Assembly (NCBI GenBank): GCA_021234155.1
Contig: JAJEKV010000017.1
Span: forward strand, 4,870,792-4,934,791
Direction of reading: 5' to 3'
Source of the DNA: Isoetes taiwanensis
Lineage: Eukaryota; Streptophyta; Lycopodiopsida; Isoetales; Isoetaceae
DNA length: 64,000 bases
Below the pieces are notes generated by a model. The model had not been told where the DNA came from and ran no database searches. It saw only the letters and a list, made by a program, of their open reading frames with translations. The position numbers and the translations under genes are program-made. Below, in pieces: positions 10,711 to 21,023 of the stretch (position 1 is its first letter; each line of letters starts with the position of its first letter).

Positions 10711-12597
10711 TCTTATATTATAATGTTATAGCGTAAGTATGTCATGAATGAAACCCTAATTTGGATGGTTGAGATCATCCGATTGCATTCGGAGGTCGAG
10801 ATTTATCACACGACTTCCCACCACTGTGATTAGTCACGCTTTGATCTCTTAAGAGGAAGAGGAAAAGGAAAAGGGAGGACAAAAGGGGAAAATGAAGGAT
10901 AAAAAGGCACGAGGAAAAGGGGAAGGGGGAAAGGGAAAAAGGGAAGGGAAAATGGCATGGGAAAAAGGGGAAGAGGAAAAGGGTGAGGAAAGGGAAAAAT
11001 AGTATGGGACAAAGGATAAAATAAGGTAAAAAAAAAGGGGGAGGGAGGAAAAGGAAGGGAAAAAGGGCAACGAGAAAAGGTAAAGGGTGAGGAAAGGAGG
11101 AAAAGGGAAGGGAACAAGGGAAAGAAACAAATGGTGGAGAGACGAAAAAAGACATGCGAAAATAAAAAGGGAAAGGAAAAACGAAAAAGGAGGCAAAAAG
11201 GGAAGGGAAAAAGAGCACGAGAAAACGAGAGAGGAAAATGGAAAAGAGGAAGAGGCAAAGGGCATGGGAAAAATTTGAAAAGGAAAAGGGTGAGGAAAAG
11301 AAAAAAAAAGAAAGGGAAAAAAGGCATGGGAAAGGGGAAAGGAAAAGGAGAAAGGGGGATAGGGAAATGGAAAATGGGAAAAGGGGAAGAGGGTGGGAAA
11401 GGAGGAAAAGGAGCACGTAGAAAAGGTGAGGAAAAAGGAATGGAAAAGGTATGGAAAAATAAAAATGGAAAAAGAAATGGAAAAGGAAGGGGGAAAGGGA
11501 AGGGAAAAAGGACACATGGAAATGGGGAAGGGATGAAAAAGGAAGGCAAAGGAAAAAGGAAAAGGGAGGCAAAAAGGGGAGGGGGGGAAGGAAGGGAAAA
11601 AGGGCGCGAGGAAAATGGAGAGAAAAGAGGAAAGGGCACTTGAAAAATGGAAGAGGCAAAGGGTGAGGAAAGGGAAAGAAAGCAAGGGAAAATGAGCATG
11701 GAAAATGAAAAAAGAAAGAGGGGAATAAAAAGAAGAAGAAGAAGAGATTTTAACGTCACGCCACAAGGCAGCGTCCTATCAGACATGTGACACTTTACAA
11801 CACACCCAGATGGGTCTTGCCCCCACCACGTAAAAAAAAAGGGGAAAAAAGGAATGGAAAACGGCAAGGAAAAATAGAAAGGGAAAAAAGAAAAGGAGAA
11901 GGAAGGGGGAAGGGAAATGGAAAAAAGGCACGGGAAAAAGGGAAAGGGTAGAGAAAGGATAAAAAAAAGGAAGGAAAATGGAGATTGAGAGGGGAGGGGG
12001 GAGGGGGGAAAAATAAAAGGGTAAAAAAAAGGGGAGAGAGAAATGGGAAAACGGAGAACATGGGATAAAGAGGAAGAGGGTGGGGAAAGGAAGAAGAGGG
12101 GCACATGAAAAAGATGGAAAAAAAAAGAAAACAAAAAAGGGCATGGGAAAAGGAAAAAGAAGAGGAAAGGGAAAAGGAAAAAGGGCACAGGAAAATTAGG
12201 AAGAAAGGGGAAAGACCGAAAAGGAAAGGGAAAAAGTCCATTAAAAAAAAGGGAAGGGAAAAAGAAAAGCGGAAAGAGAAGGGAATGGAAGGGGAGGGAG
12301 AAGGAGTTAAAAAAAAAAAAAAAGGGAGAAGGGAAAAAGAAGACGTGTAGGGAAAATAGGAATAAGGGAAAAGGGAAAAAGAAAGGGCGTAAGAGAATGA
12401 TGAAATAAGGAAACGTGGGATAGAGCAAAAAACAACGGAAAGGGAAGGGTGTTGGATATACAAAAACCTATTATAGCCCAGCAATGCTGGACTTGGTTTC
12501 TATTCTATTAGATTTATGAAAAGGAGTCTGAGATGAATATATTTTCGTCTACACAGGTTCCCAACTTATGCCCAGCAACGCTGGGTACCATTACTAG
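10711..12597 (+). mobile_element. Polypurine Helitron H-B
   Basis: 5' end TCTTATATTATAATG at 10711 after an A. 3' end GCCCAGCAACGCTGGGTACCATTACTAG with CTAG at 12594-12597, followed by T. The 5' leader (10711-10850) has 'gaaaccctaatttggatgg' and 'cgattgcattcggaggtcg', shared with H-C and H-E. The body 10851-12445 is polypurine on the plus strand, broken once at about 11744-11835 by roughly 90 bp of mixed sequence. A decayed second hairpin ('agcccagcaatgctgg') lies at about 12477. No coding genes. Confidence 0.85.
11744..11835. other. Non-purine island inside H-B
   Basis: About 90 bp of balanced sequence ('cagacatgtgacactttac', 'gggtcttgcccccacc') interrupts the purine tract. It is absent from H-A, H-D and H-E by eye. 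I do not recognise it; it could be a small insertion or a remnant of ancestral unique sequence. Confidence 0.5.
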
Positions 12598-13550
12598 TCC
12601 AATCTTAATGAGCATATTTCGGAGATATTAAGTACACCATTCATTCCCTACATACTAATATCAAGGATGTTGAGGGAAGAGAGTTATGAATCAACATGTT
12701 GTTCACATCGTCATTTGTTGTAGTTGAATTCATTGCTAATAATCATCACCTAAGTGAGTAGTGTGTGAATATCAACCACTGGTTCATTAGTAAAAATGCA
12801 TTTAGGTCTGGTTGTGTCTGATTATGAACCATTGATACAACGATAACAACACATAGGTGCTCAATAATTTTTGACGTTCAGTCTGTCATTAAAATGGTTG
12901 AGATAATGATATACATTTTGCTCCGGAGGGAAAGGAAGCCATAAATAGTTTCTAGTGTGAAAATAATTCAAGCCAAATTTGCCTTTTTCAACAAGACCAT
13001 CATGTTGAAGTAGTTATGTACTTGGACTTCACTGAGTGATCCACTTAGTTATGCCATAACACATTTATGGCCTTCGAGTCTACGCATATTAAACAACATA
13101 TTCCATCTCACACAATCTGGGCTAGAAATATTTTTAAGAAAATGATGTGGAGGACTGAGTGCTAATTACCTTAACATTTAGCTATTTTCCCATTGAGTGT
13201 GGTGTTAGATTGATTTATTTTACCCTGCAACATATGTACGCTAAGGGGCAAAAATTAAGGCTCAAAACCACATAGTCAGTGTGAAGACAATATCATTCGT
13301 TCAATTTTGTTAGATTTAGACAATGAGATAACTTACACCACTTAGATCCAACCTTGAAATATGATATTCATGTGAGAAATACCATAGATACAATGAACAC
13401 ACTTAAGGCAATGCAACAAATTCACAATTCCAATGGTCAGACTAATATTTAAAATATCAGACCATCGGGTTACTGTAGCAAGTAACACTGATCACACACA
13501 ATGGGATTATTCAAAATGTTTTACTCTGCTTATTTGATGCCGATTCCTCC
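12598..13550. other. AT-rich DNA, nothing recognised
   Basis: No ORF of note, no tandem repeat and no RNA gene were seen in this stretch right of H-B. Confidence 0.5.
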
Positions 13551-13556
13551 CCCAGA

Positions 13557-14115
13557 ATGGTCGATGAACCACCTGATGATCGAATTCATCTTCTGCCTGG
13601 TATTTTATGCTGTCTTCGATGGTTATGGCTCCAAATCAGCAGCTCGGTCCGGCCACCTATTTTGTTTTCTAAGTTTGTAATACATTTCCATGTCACTATA
13701 ATAACAATAGTAACATTGGCCCTTAAACGAACTCAATGGCCATACCATTTTAAACTCAATGGTCGTAACCTTGCCTTATATTTAAATGGCATTTCATTCA
13801 TCCACACTAGGTCAAGATTCCCTAAGCTGCCGAAGCTTTAGAAATTCAATGCTTATGGGATTGCGGGAACAGTAAGCCTTGCAGATTTTGATATTATTAA
13901 ATGGGGCATAAGAGGAGCTAATTTTGAACGATTTGGTGTGGATACTTCTGATGTTTAGTTTTACTAGATGTGGTTGGCTTATTTTATTACACCAATCATT
14001 AAACCAACCCCAGGAACTGTCCCCATTTGGAACCATGACAACTACTATTGGTCAGCTATTGAACAAAAAAACCTTCAGGAGACCTGCCATTGTCTTGCCA
14101 CTGTCTCATGCATAG
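13557..14115 (+). pseudogene. Unidentified coding-like remnants
   Basis: Reading frames here look protein-like but are short and broken. At 13850-13975 one frame reads like FNAYGIAGTVSLADFDI then IKWGIRGANFERFGVDTSD before a stop, and after a further stop continues with PTPGTVPIWNHDNYYW. I cannot name the family. A transposon-derived protein is possible given the following region, but this is not shown. Confidence 0.35.
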
Positions 14116-14657
14116 AAGGTGGAATCAAGTGATGATGGGATGGTACAGTTTGTTTCTGAGACCTACTGCATTTCAAAGTTGAGGAGTTTTTCTTAGCACA
14201 TGATGCAGCCAGGATTCCTTTGCAATTTATCTTAATTTACTAAGATATATGCAGAGCCCTGTGTATATCCAGTACTTCAAGTTAAGTCATATCTCTGTGA
14301 TCTTCAGAAGATCATTATGCAATAACTACTACATTTCCAACAAATTTTAACCTCAAATGGCAAGCTTATACACAGTTCTAATACAAGCCCTTCAGAAAAT
14401 ACATGCAAGGATATGAAAGTACATTCTCTCTTCACATTCTGTCACTGCTGCAGAAATGATATTATTTAAATTACAAGTAAAATAAGCTGCCTATCTGCCA
14501 TTTGAGCAAGGGAATTTTGCTGCTCAAAAGAGGATCGAGGATCTTGCCATAGACGTATGCACACTATCCTAACTCATATTCTTACTTGGATTTTCATCTT
14601 AGATTTTCATTGTTTTTTTTTTTGTTGTAATAGGATGAGCTACAATGGCCAGAATCC

Positions 14658-14810
14658 TTGACAATTTCAGCAATGAACAAGCGATTTGAGACATTAGACA
14701 ATGATGATGATGACTTTGAAGATCTTGGAAATACTGACACGCCAGTAACGTATGCTGCAAAGAAACGACGAAGCGATGGTAGTGTGAATTCGGTGTGTAT
14801 TATCGCTCAC
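14658..14810 (+). pseudogene. Acidic ORF remnant, unidentified
   Basis: An open stretch starts MTISAMNKRFETL and has an Asp-rich patch followed by a KKRR basic cluster, which could be a nuclear-localisation-like motif. It follows a T-rich stretch ending in 'aatag' (14617-14634) that resembles a plant 3' splice site. It may be one exon of the CACTA-like gene whose other parts appear at 16976-18164. No domain is recognised. Confidence 0.3.
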
Positions 14811-14885
14811 CTCATAATGTTGCATTCATATCACTTTCTTCTTCGTAGTTCTGGATACTGCAGGTTAAAGATAGATGCATGCTAA

Positions 14886-15860
14886 AGATAGATGCATGTT
14901 CAGATAGGTTTGCTAGTCTAACATTAGGTCGCATGCATATGCTAGATGCTGGTCTACTCCGCCATCCAAGCAGCAACAGCCCAATAGAGATTAGAATCCA
15001 ACTATCCGATCTCCTGGTTGAAGTCAATGTTGACATCTTGAAAAGATTACAAAGCTTTACTGCTTAGTGAGTACAAGGTGCAGCTTTGATGTGTGCATTA
15101 AGAAATATGGAAGAAAAAAGGTTCCTGTTAAATAGATCATGCAAAACTGCATTAGACTATGCAGAACTCAAATAAATGGAGAGAGTGGTGAAACATAATC
15201 TTATATTGATATTGATATATTCATGAGAGATCTACAACTATGCTGCTACACCCTTTCCAAGGGCATAGTGCACAATGAGTCGTGCAGTAGAACTATCAGC
15301 TTCATCTTTTCCAAGGGCATAAGGCAAAATGCTCTCTTGGTATAGCAATTATGTTGTCTTTAAACAGCTGATGTCGTATGATTACCAAATCGTAGTAATC
15401 TCCACCCTTGGATCAGCATCTTGGCAATGGAAGTTATTTCCATGGCCTATTGCTCTCACAGATTCTCAGTTCCATGGCTGAGAGTGAGAGGATTATCAAA
15501 TCACCTCCAGCATGCCATAATAATACCTTCTCTTCAATAATCTTATGGAAAGCCATCGAATAGGCCATCATAGTGCCTTTCCTGTAATATTTTCCAGCTT
15601 AAAATGATATAGCGGAAGGCCATAGTCTAGGCCGATAAGCAAAACTTGAATATATAGTAGGGCTATCATAGAATGTGGTTTTACTAGAATATATAGCAGG
15701 GCAATCATGCTTTGTAAGGGAACATGAGCATGTTTTCAATACTTCTTCTCTAATTTCTGTCTTTAATGTATGATGCAATGTGCTTCCAGCCACTCCAGCA
15801 TTATTGATCTGCAGCAACTCATCTAGCTTGAGTTACATATCAGAATCTTAAGCAGCAATT
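14886..15860. other. Intron-like or intergenic DNA
   Basis: AT-rich with small internal repeats ('ctttccaagggcata' at about 15255 and 15308). No recognisable coding sequence. Confidence 0.4.
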
Positions 15861-15869
15861 AAATCAACT

Positions 15870-15890
15870 ATTGCAGAAACAGATCAAGGA
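15870..15890 (+). repeat. 21-bp direct repeat, left copy
   Basis: It begins 'attgcagaaacagatcaagg' plus a final a, identical to 17008-17028. The pair flanks the EIN3-like segment, as a long target-site duplication or a duplicated capture breakpoint would. Confidence 0.8.
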
Positions 15891-15901
15891 TCTTAAGCAG
15901 C

Positions 15902-16975
15902 ATGGATTTCATGGGAGATAATGACGCAGAGGGGATTGCAGACGATGATAGTGATGAGGATATTGATATTGACGAGCTTGAAAAGAGAATGTGGAGGGAT
16001 AGAATCAGGCTTAAAAGGATGAAAGATCGCCAAAAGTTAAAGGTCTGCTTGATAGGCCTAGGCAGAAGCAATCCCAAGAACAGGCCCGCCGAAAGAAGAT
16101 GTCTAGAGCTCAAGATGGCATATTGAAGTATATGTTAAAAATGATGGAGGTCTGCAAAGTACAGGGCTTTGTGTATGGCATTATCCCAGAGAAGGGTAAG
16201 CCAGTAAGTGGGGCTTCAGATAATATTAGGGCTTGGTGGAAGGAAAAGGTGAGGTTTAACGTAAATGGACCTGCAGCCATTGCTAAGTATCAAACAGAGC
16301 ATGGAATGCCCGAAAACCCGATGGTGGTTCTCTTGCAGCACCAACACCTCACACTCTTCGGGAATTACAAGACACTACTTTGGGATCACTACTTTTACGC
16401 CTTTAATGCAAAGATTGTGATCCTCCACAACGGCGATTTCCTTTAGAGAAGGGAACTCCGCCGCCATGGTGGCCATCTGCAAGTGAAGAATGGTGGCCCT
16501 CAATTAGGTTTACCAAAGGGCAAGGGCCACCTCCTTACAAGAAGCCTCATGATCTTAAGAAGGCCCGGTAGGTGTACTCACCGGCCAATCAAGCATATGT
16601 CCCCAGACATTACAAAGATTAGGAAGTTGGTCAGACAGTCAAAATGCTTGCAAGACAAGATGACAGCAAGGGAAAGTGCATCTTGGTTAGCAGTCCTTAA
16701 CCAGGAGGAGACACTTGCTCGCCAGCAGAACTTGACAGGTTGGCCAAATAGTGAAGGAACCCCAGGAAGTGGTAACGGTAATTGCCTCACACAAAGCAGT
16801 GCTAGTGAGTATGATGTGGAAGGATTTGAAGAATGCCAAAATGCTGTCTCTATTTCTTGTACTGAAGGAGGGCAGGAGAATGACTATGAAGAAAATGGTC
16901 CTTCCCTGAAATCTTCAGCAAATAATTCTTTTAAGATACGTCCTGCATCTCATGAGCCTGATTCGTGCTTAACTA
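15902..16975 (+). pseudogene. EIN3/EIL-type transcription factor fragment, frameshifted
   Basis: EIN3/EIL proteins are plant nuclear DNA-binding proteins that turn on ethylene-response genes. The first block (15902-16040) has an acidic stretch followed by [19 protein letters not shown]. After a frameshift, 16090-16310 reads [39 protein letters not shown] and WWKEKVRF. After more frame changes, HTL, TPPPWWP and QLGLPKG remnants appear. Then 16590-16840 reads [20 protein letters not shown] and ends near YDVEGFEE. These are the conserved N-terminal DNA-binding blocks in family order, without introns. At least four frame changes make it non-functional. The C-terminal activation half is missing. 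It sits between 21-bp direct repeats inside another ORF-like region. Confidence 0.85.
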
Positions 16976-17239
16976 TTGCAGCTCGAACTGCAAAAAGGAA
17001 AAGTCTTATTGCAGAAACAGATCAAGGAAATTAATGACTTGAGAAAAGAGCTACATAAGAAAGATTCTGCTTATTCTGATACTCAGTTATGCTTGCAAAT
17101 GAAGCAAGCAGAATTCTTAATGATAAAGTTAGAGACAGGGCAAGTAAAATGCCAGGTTTCTTGTATGCAACTTGCTCTGTCTCAGAAGGATAATCAGCTG
17201 AAAGTTACAAATAATGTTATTCCCCCAATTACTAGTTAG
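16976..17239 (+). pseudogene. Coiled-coil segment of a CACTA-like ORF
   Basis: The frame reads a Lys/Glu/Leu-rich helix ([17 protein letters not shown], then CLQMKQAEFLMIKLETGQ). This is a short coiled coil with no catalytic motif. It ends with a stop at 17237. Coiled coils like this are common upstream of the C-terminal domain of plant En/Spm-type ORFs, but identity is inferred from the neighbour at 17350. Confidence 0.4.
17008..17028 (+). repeat. 21-bp direct repeat, right copy
   Basis: Identical to 15870-15890. In the right copy the sequence continues into the coiled-coil reading frame (ending in LRKELHKKD), suggesting that the right side is the uninterrupted host frame. Confidence 0.8.
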
Positions 17240-17349
17240 TAGCTTTTGTGTTATTACTAGCTTTTATGTCTTCAACTTTGAAAATGCATTCTTCACTTGT
17301 ATTGGAAGTGCAAGGCAGCATTAACTTCTAAAAATATCTCTCAATTGCA

Positions 17350-17736
17350 TTGCAGGTTGTTGAAGAATATCGCAAGAACGAATATGTGTCTTTGCTTTGT
17401 GGCGACGAAAAATTTGGTTTGGGGCTGATTCATGAAACAGATCCTGCTGGTTTGGCACATGGGATACCAATTGGTGAAGGTAATGTTTCATTAAATATTT
17501 ATTATCTTGAAAAGGGTTCCGAAGAGCTACCAATGCCATTTCCGACGAGTGAACTCGAGATTTTTAATGATCTTGGCACTAATATGAAGCAATGGTTCGT
17601 GCGATGGCCAAAGTCAAGGCTTCGTCCCGTTCCTCAAATTGAAGCAAGGAAAATTTTGTCCGATTTAAGCACAATGGAGGAAGACAAGTCCATTATGGAA
17701 AAATCAGATGATGATAGCAGTGGCGATGATTTATAG
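17350..17736 (+). pseudogene. Plant En/Spm (CACTA) transposon C-terminal-like domain
   Basis: The 128-residue frame shows the pattern of the small beta-rich domain found at the C-terminus of many plant En/Spm-associated ORFs: a 'V.L' start (YVSLLCGDEK), then G.I..TDP..L.HG.P.G (LIHETDPAGLAHGIPIG), a hydrophobic strand, ELPMPFP, and a closing W-P-K (VRWPKSRLRPV). It ends with an acidic Ser/Asp tail. A CAG acceptor-like site precedes it (17353). The assignment rests on remembered motif spacing and is moderate. No transposase DDE domain is seen in the window. Confidence 0.45.
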
Positions 17737-17854
17737 GTATGTTATACTTCAAATTGTCCTTTTTCATGATACAATAATGGGGCTGCCATTGAAATTAAAT
17801 GTGCTGTTTTGAAATTCTTGTTTTTTATATTTTCTATGTGATTTGCATGTCGCA

Positions 17855-18164
17855 GACTACAAAGTCAAAGGAGATTAGAAGATTGGAAAAAATGCAGCCT
17901 CTCAAACACAAGATTATATGCATGATTGCGCTTGGCAAGGAGAAGATTGATGATGTTAATGCTGTAGATCTTCTTAAACTGAGCAAGGAATTGAATAAGA
18001 CACACAAGAAGGCATTTTCCGATCTATGTAAGTCCAAGGTGAGGGGTTCAGATTTGTATAAACTCTTTGCAATGGCATGCATAAAGTGCAATATCGTGAG
18101 AATCTCCAAAGACGGTTGGAGAACGGGAAACATCAACCATTCAACTGTCACTTTTACAGGGTGA
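17855..18164 (+). pseudogene. Lys-rich ORF remnant following the CACTA-like domain
   Basis: After a possible splice acceptor ('cag' at 17853-17855) the frame reads TTKSKEIRRLEKMQPLKHKI and continues charged (DAVDLLKLSKELNKTHKKA) to a stop at 18162. It could be the last exon of the same gene as 17350-17736. No known domain is recognised. Confidence 0.3.
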
Positions 18165-18439
18165 TTGCATATTGAGACCTTGGACAAACTTAAGACACAT
18201 GCATCTATTTATTATGTTTTATTATGATATTGCTTTAAAAGTTTAGTAGAACTTGCAATTGACATTTATTATATTGATCCATTGTCAATGTAATATTTAT
18301 TGTAGCCTTCTAGGCATTGATTTTTGAAATCAATCTATCTTTACTTTTGGCAAAGTAGTTGTGGTTACCACTTGTAAGCCATTAAAGAAGGACATGTAAA
18401 CACAAATGCTTTTAATGAAATGTAGTACTGGTTAAGAAC

Positions 18440-18761
18440 TATTTCAAAATGCTATGAAACCATCGAGGAGAAGCTTAACTGCTTGGACGTGAAAAATAAT
18501 CATGGTTAATAATCTTAACCACTAGGAGACCTAACTGCTTCTTGTAGTCTAATATTAGATGCTTGGTTGTGAAAAACATGTATGCTTGATAGTCGTAACC
18601 ACTAGGCATATGGACGCGAAAAACAATTATGGTTAATAATCTTAACCACTACGAGACCACTACATTTTAACTGCTTCTTGTAGTCTAATCTTAAGTGCTT
18701 GGACGTGAAAAACATTTATGATAAATAGTCTTAACCACTAGTCATATGGACATGAATAACA
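18440..18761. repeat. Minisatellite with 'cttaaccacta' core, left part
   Basis: Alternating units carry 'ggttaataatcttaaccac', 'aactgcttcttgtagtct', 'ggacgtgaaaaaca' and 'aggcatatgg'. The array continues at 20784 after H-C, which inserted within it. Confidence 0.8.
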
Positions 18762-20783
18762 TCTTATATTATAATGTTATAGCGTAAGTATGTCATGACT
18801 GAAACCCTAATTTGGATGGTTGAGATGATCCGATTGCATTCGGAGGTCGAGACCTCCACCATGATTGGCCATGCTCTAATGTCTGAAGAGGAAAGGGAAA
18901 ATAAAAAGGGAGGAGAAAATGGCAAAGTGAAAAGCAAAAAGGCACGGGTAAAAGGGAAAGAAAGAAAGGAAAAAAGGAAAGTGAAAAGAGCACGAAAAAG
19001 GGAAAGGAAAATAAAGAAAAAAAGGACACTATGAAAAGGAGAAGATGGAAAGGATGAGGATAGGAGTAAAAGGGAAGTTGAAAAGGGGATGAGGAAAAGG
19101 GTAGAGAAAAAGGAAGGGAAAAGGAAAAGGGAAAAGGAAAGAAAAGGGAAAGGGAAAGGAAAAGGTAAAAGAAAGGGGGAGGAGGAGGGAGTGAAAAGGT
19201 ACACTGGGAAAGGGGAAGAGTAAAAAGGTGGGGAAAGGAGGAAAAGGGGAGGAGATAAAGGCAAAAAGGCACGGATAAAAGGGAAAAGGAAATAGAAAAT
19301 ATCACAAAAAAGAGAAAGGAAAAGTAAGAGAGAAAATAAAGGAAAAAAAATGACACTATGAAAAGGAGAAGAGGGAAAGGGTGAGGACGTGGAGTAAAAA
19401 GGAAGGGAAAAAAGGGGATGAGGAAAAGGGTAGAGATAACGGAAGGGAAAAGGAAAAGGGAAAAGCAAAAGGAAAAGGGAAAAGCAAAAGGAAAATGGAA
19501 AGGGAAAAGGGGAGAGGAGGAGGGAGCGAAAAGGGACAGTGGGAAAGGAAGAGAGAAAAAGGTGGGGAAAGGAGAAAAAAGGAAGGGAAAACGACACGAA
19601 AAAAAAAAAAAAAAGGAAGAGAAAAAAGGGAGGAGAGAAGGGATGGAAAGGGTAAAGGAAAAAGCGAGGAGGGGCAAAAGGAAAAAGGGCATGGGGAAAA
19701 GAGGAAGAGAAACGAAGGAGAGAAGGAAAAAGGAAGAGAAAGGAGGGAGGAAAGGGAAAAGGAAAAAGAAAAGAAACAAATGGGGAGGAAAGGGAAAGAA
19801 AAAGACTACGAGAAAAAAACTAAGAGGGAAAGGGTGGGCAAAGGGAAGGAATAGGGGAAGAGAAATAAAAAGGGAAGGAAAAAAAAGACAAGGAGGTTGA
19901 AAATGGAAAAGGAAAACGTGAAAAAAGTGGAAGCAAATGGAAAAACAAAAAGGGAAAAACCGGAGGTAAAATGGAAAAATAGAAAGGGGAGGTGAATAAA
20001 AAGGAAGAGCAAAATAGAAAAAGAAAAGAGAAGGAAAAGGAAAAAAGGAGGGGAGGAGGAAAAAGGTGAAGAAAGGGGAAAAGAGGAGCGAAAAAAAGAA
20101 TGAAAAATAGAAGAGAAAAGGGACATGGCAAAAAAAGGGAAGAGGGAAAGGGTGAGGAAAGGGAAAACCGAAGGAAAATGGACATGGAAAAAGGGAAAGG
20201 GAAAGAGGAAAAAGAAAAAAAAGGAGGGGGAAAAGAAAGGAAAAAAGGGCAACTAGAAAAAGGAAGAAGGGCTGGGCAAAAGAGGAAAAGGGAAGGAAAA
20301 AGGGGAAAAAAGAAAAGGTGGGGAGAAGGAAAGGGAAAAGGGAAAAAGGAAAGGAAAGGGGGAAAAGAAAGGAAAAACTTAGAAAGAAGGGCACGAGGAA
20401 AAGAGGAAGAGGGAAATGGGAAAAGAGATGGGGAAAGGGCAAGGAAAAGGGAAAAAAAGGCAACCACAAATTGGAGAAAAGGAAGGGAAAAATAGAAAAA
20501 GGAAAAATGGGGGTAAACAAAAAAAGAGAAAAAGAGGAAATGGAGTAATGGAAAAAGAAAAAAGTAAATTGAAAAATGTAAAAAGGGAAAAGGGGCAAGG
20601 GGGAAATAGGAAAAAAAAAATAGTAGACAAAGGCAAAATGAAAAAGGAAAACGGAAAAGATAAGGGGAAGTGCGAAATGTGGTCGAATGCTCTTGATTAT
20701 CCAAGAATCCATTTAACAATTGCTCCAAAGATGTCATTCCGCCGGTTCTAGCTATAAAGCAACTAGTATGGCACTCACATTAG
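18762..20783 (+). mobile_element. Polypurine Helitron H-C with altered 3' end
   Basis: 5' end TCTTATATTATAATG at 18762 after an A. The leader matches H-B ('cattcggaggtcgag' at 18838). The body 18886-20690 is polypurine on the plus strand. The usual hairpin plus CTAG is not present. Comparing the minisatellite on both sides ('gaataaca' left, 'tttatggttaat' right) places the 3' end at 20783, where the sequence reads ACATTAG followed by T, so CTAG appears mutated to TTAG. Confidence 0.65.
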
Positions 20784-21023
20784 TTTATGGTTAATGATCT
20801 TAACCAATAGGCATATGGACATGAAAAATGTTTATAGTTAATAGTCTTAACCAGTAGTAGACTACTATATTTTAACTACTTGTTTTAATCTAATCTTAAA
20901 TGCTTGGACGTGAAAAACCTTTGTGGTTAATAGTCTTTACCACTAGGCCTATGGGATTGAAAACATTTATGGTTAAGAGTCTTGACCACTAGGCATAAAT
21001 GTCATAGAACAAATGCATACATA
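20784..21023. repeat. Minisatellite with 'cttaaccacta' core, right part
   Basis: Continuation of the 18440-18761 array: 'tttatggttaatgatctta', 'ggcatatggacatgaaaaa', 'gcttggacgtgaaaaacc'. It ends at the H-D insertion. Confidence 0.8.

Noticed and set aside
15599..16113. Minus-strand ORFs at 15599-15817 and 15868-16113
   Set aside because: The second is antisense to the EIN3-like block; the first has no domain and lies in AT-rich DNA.
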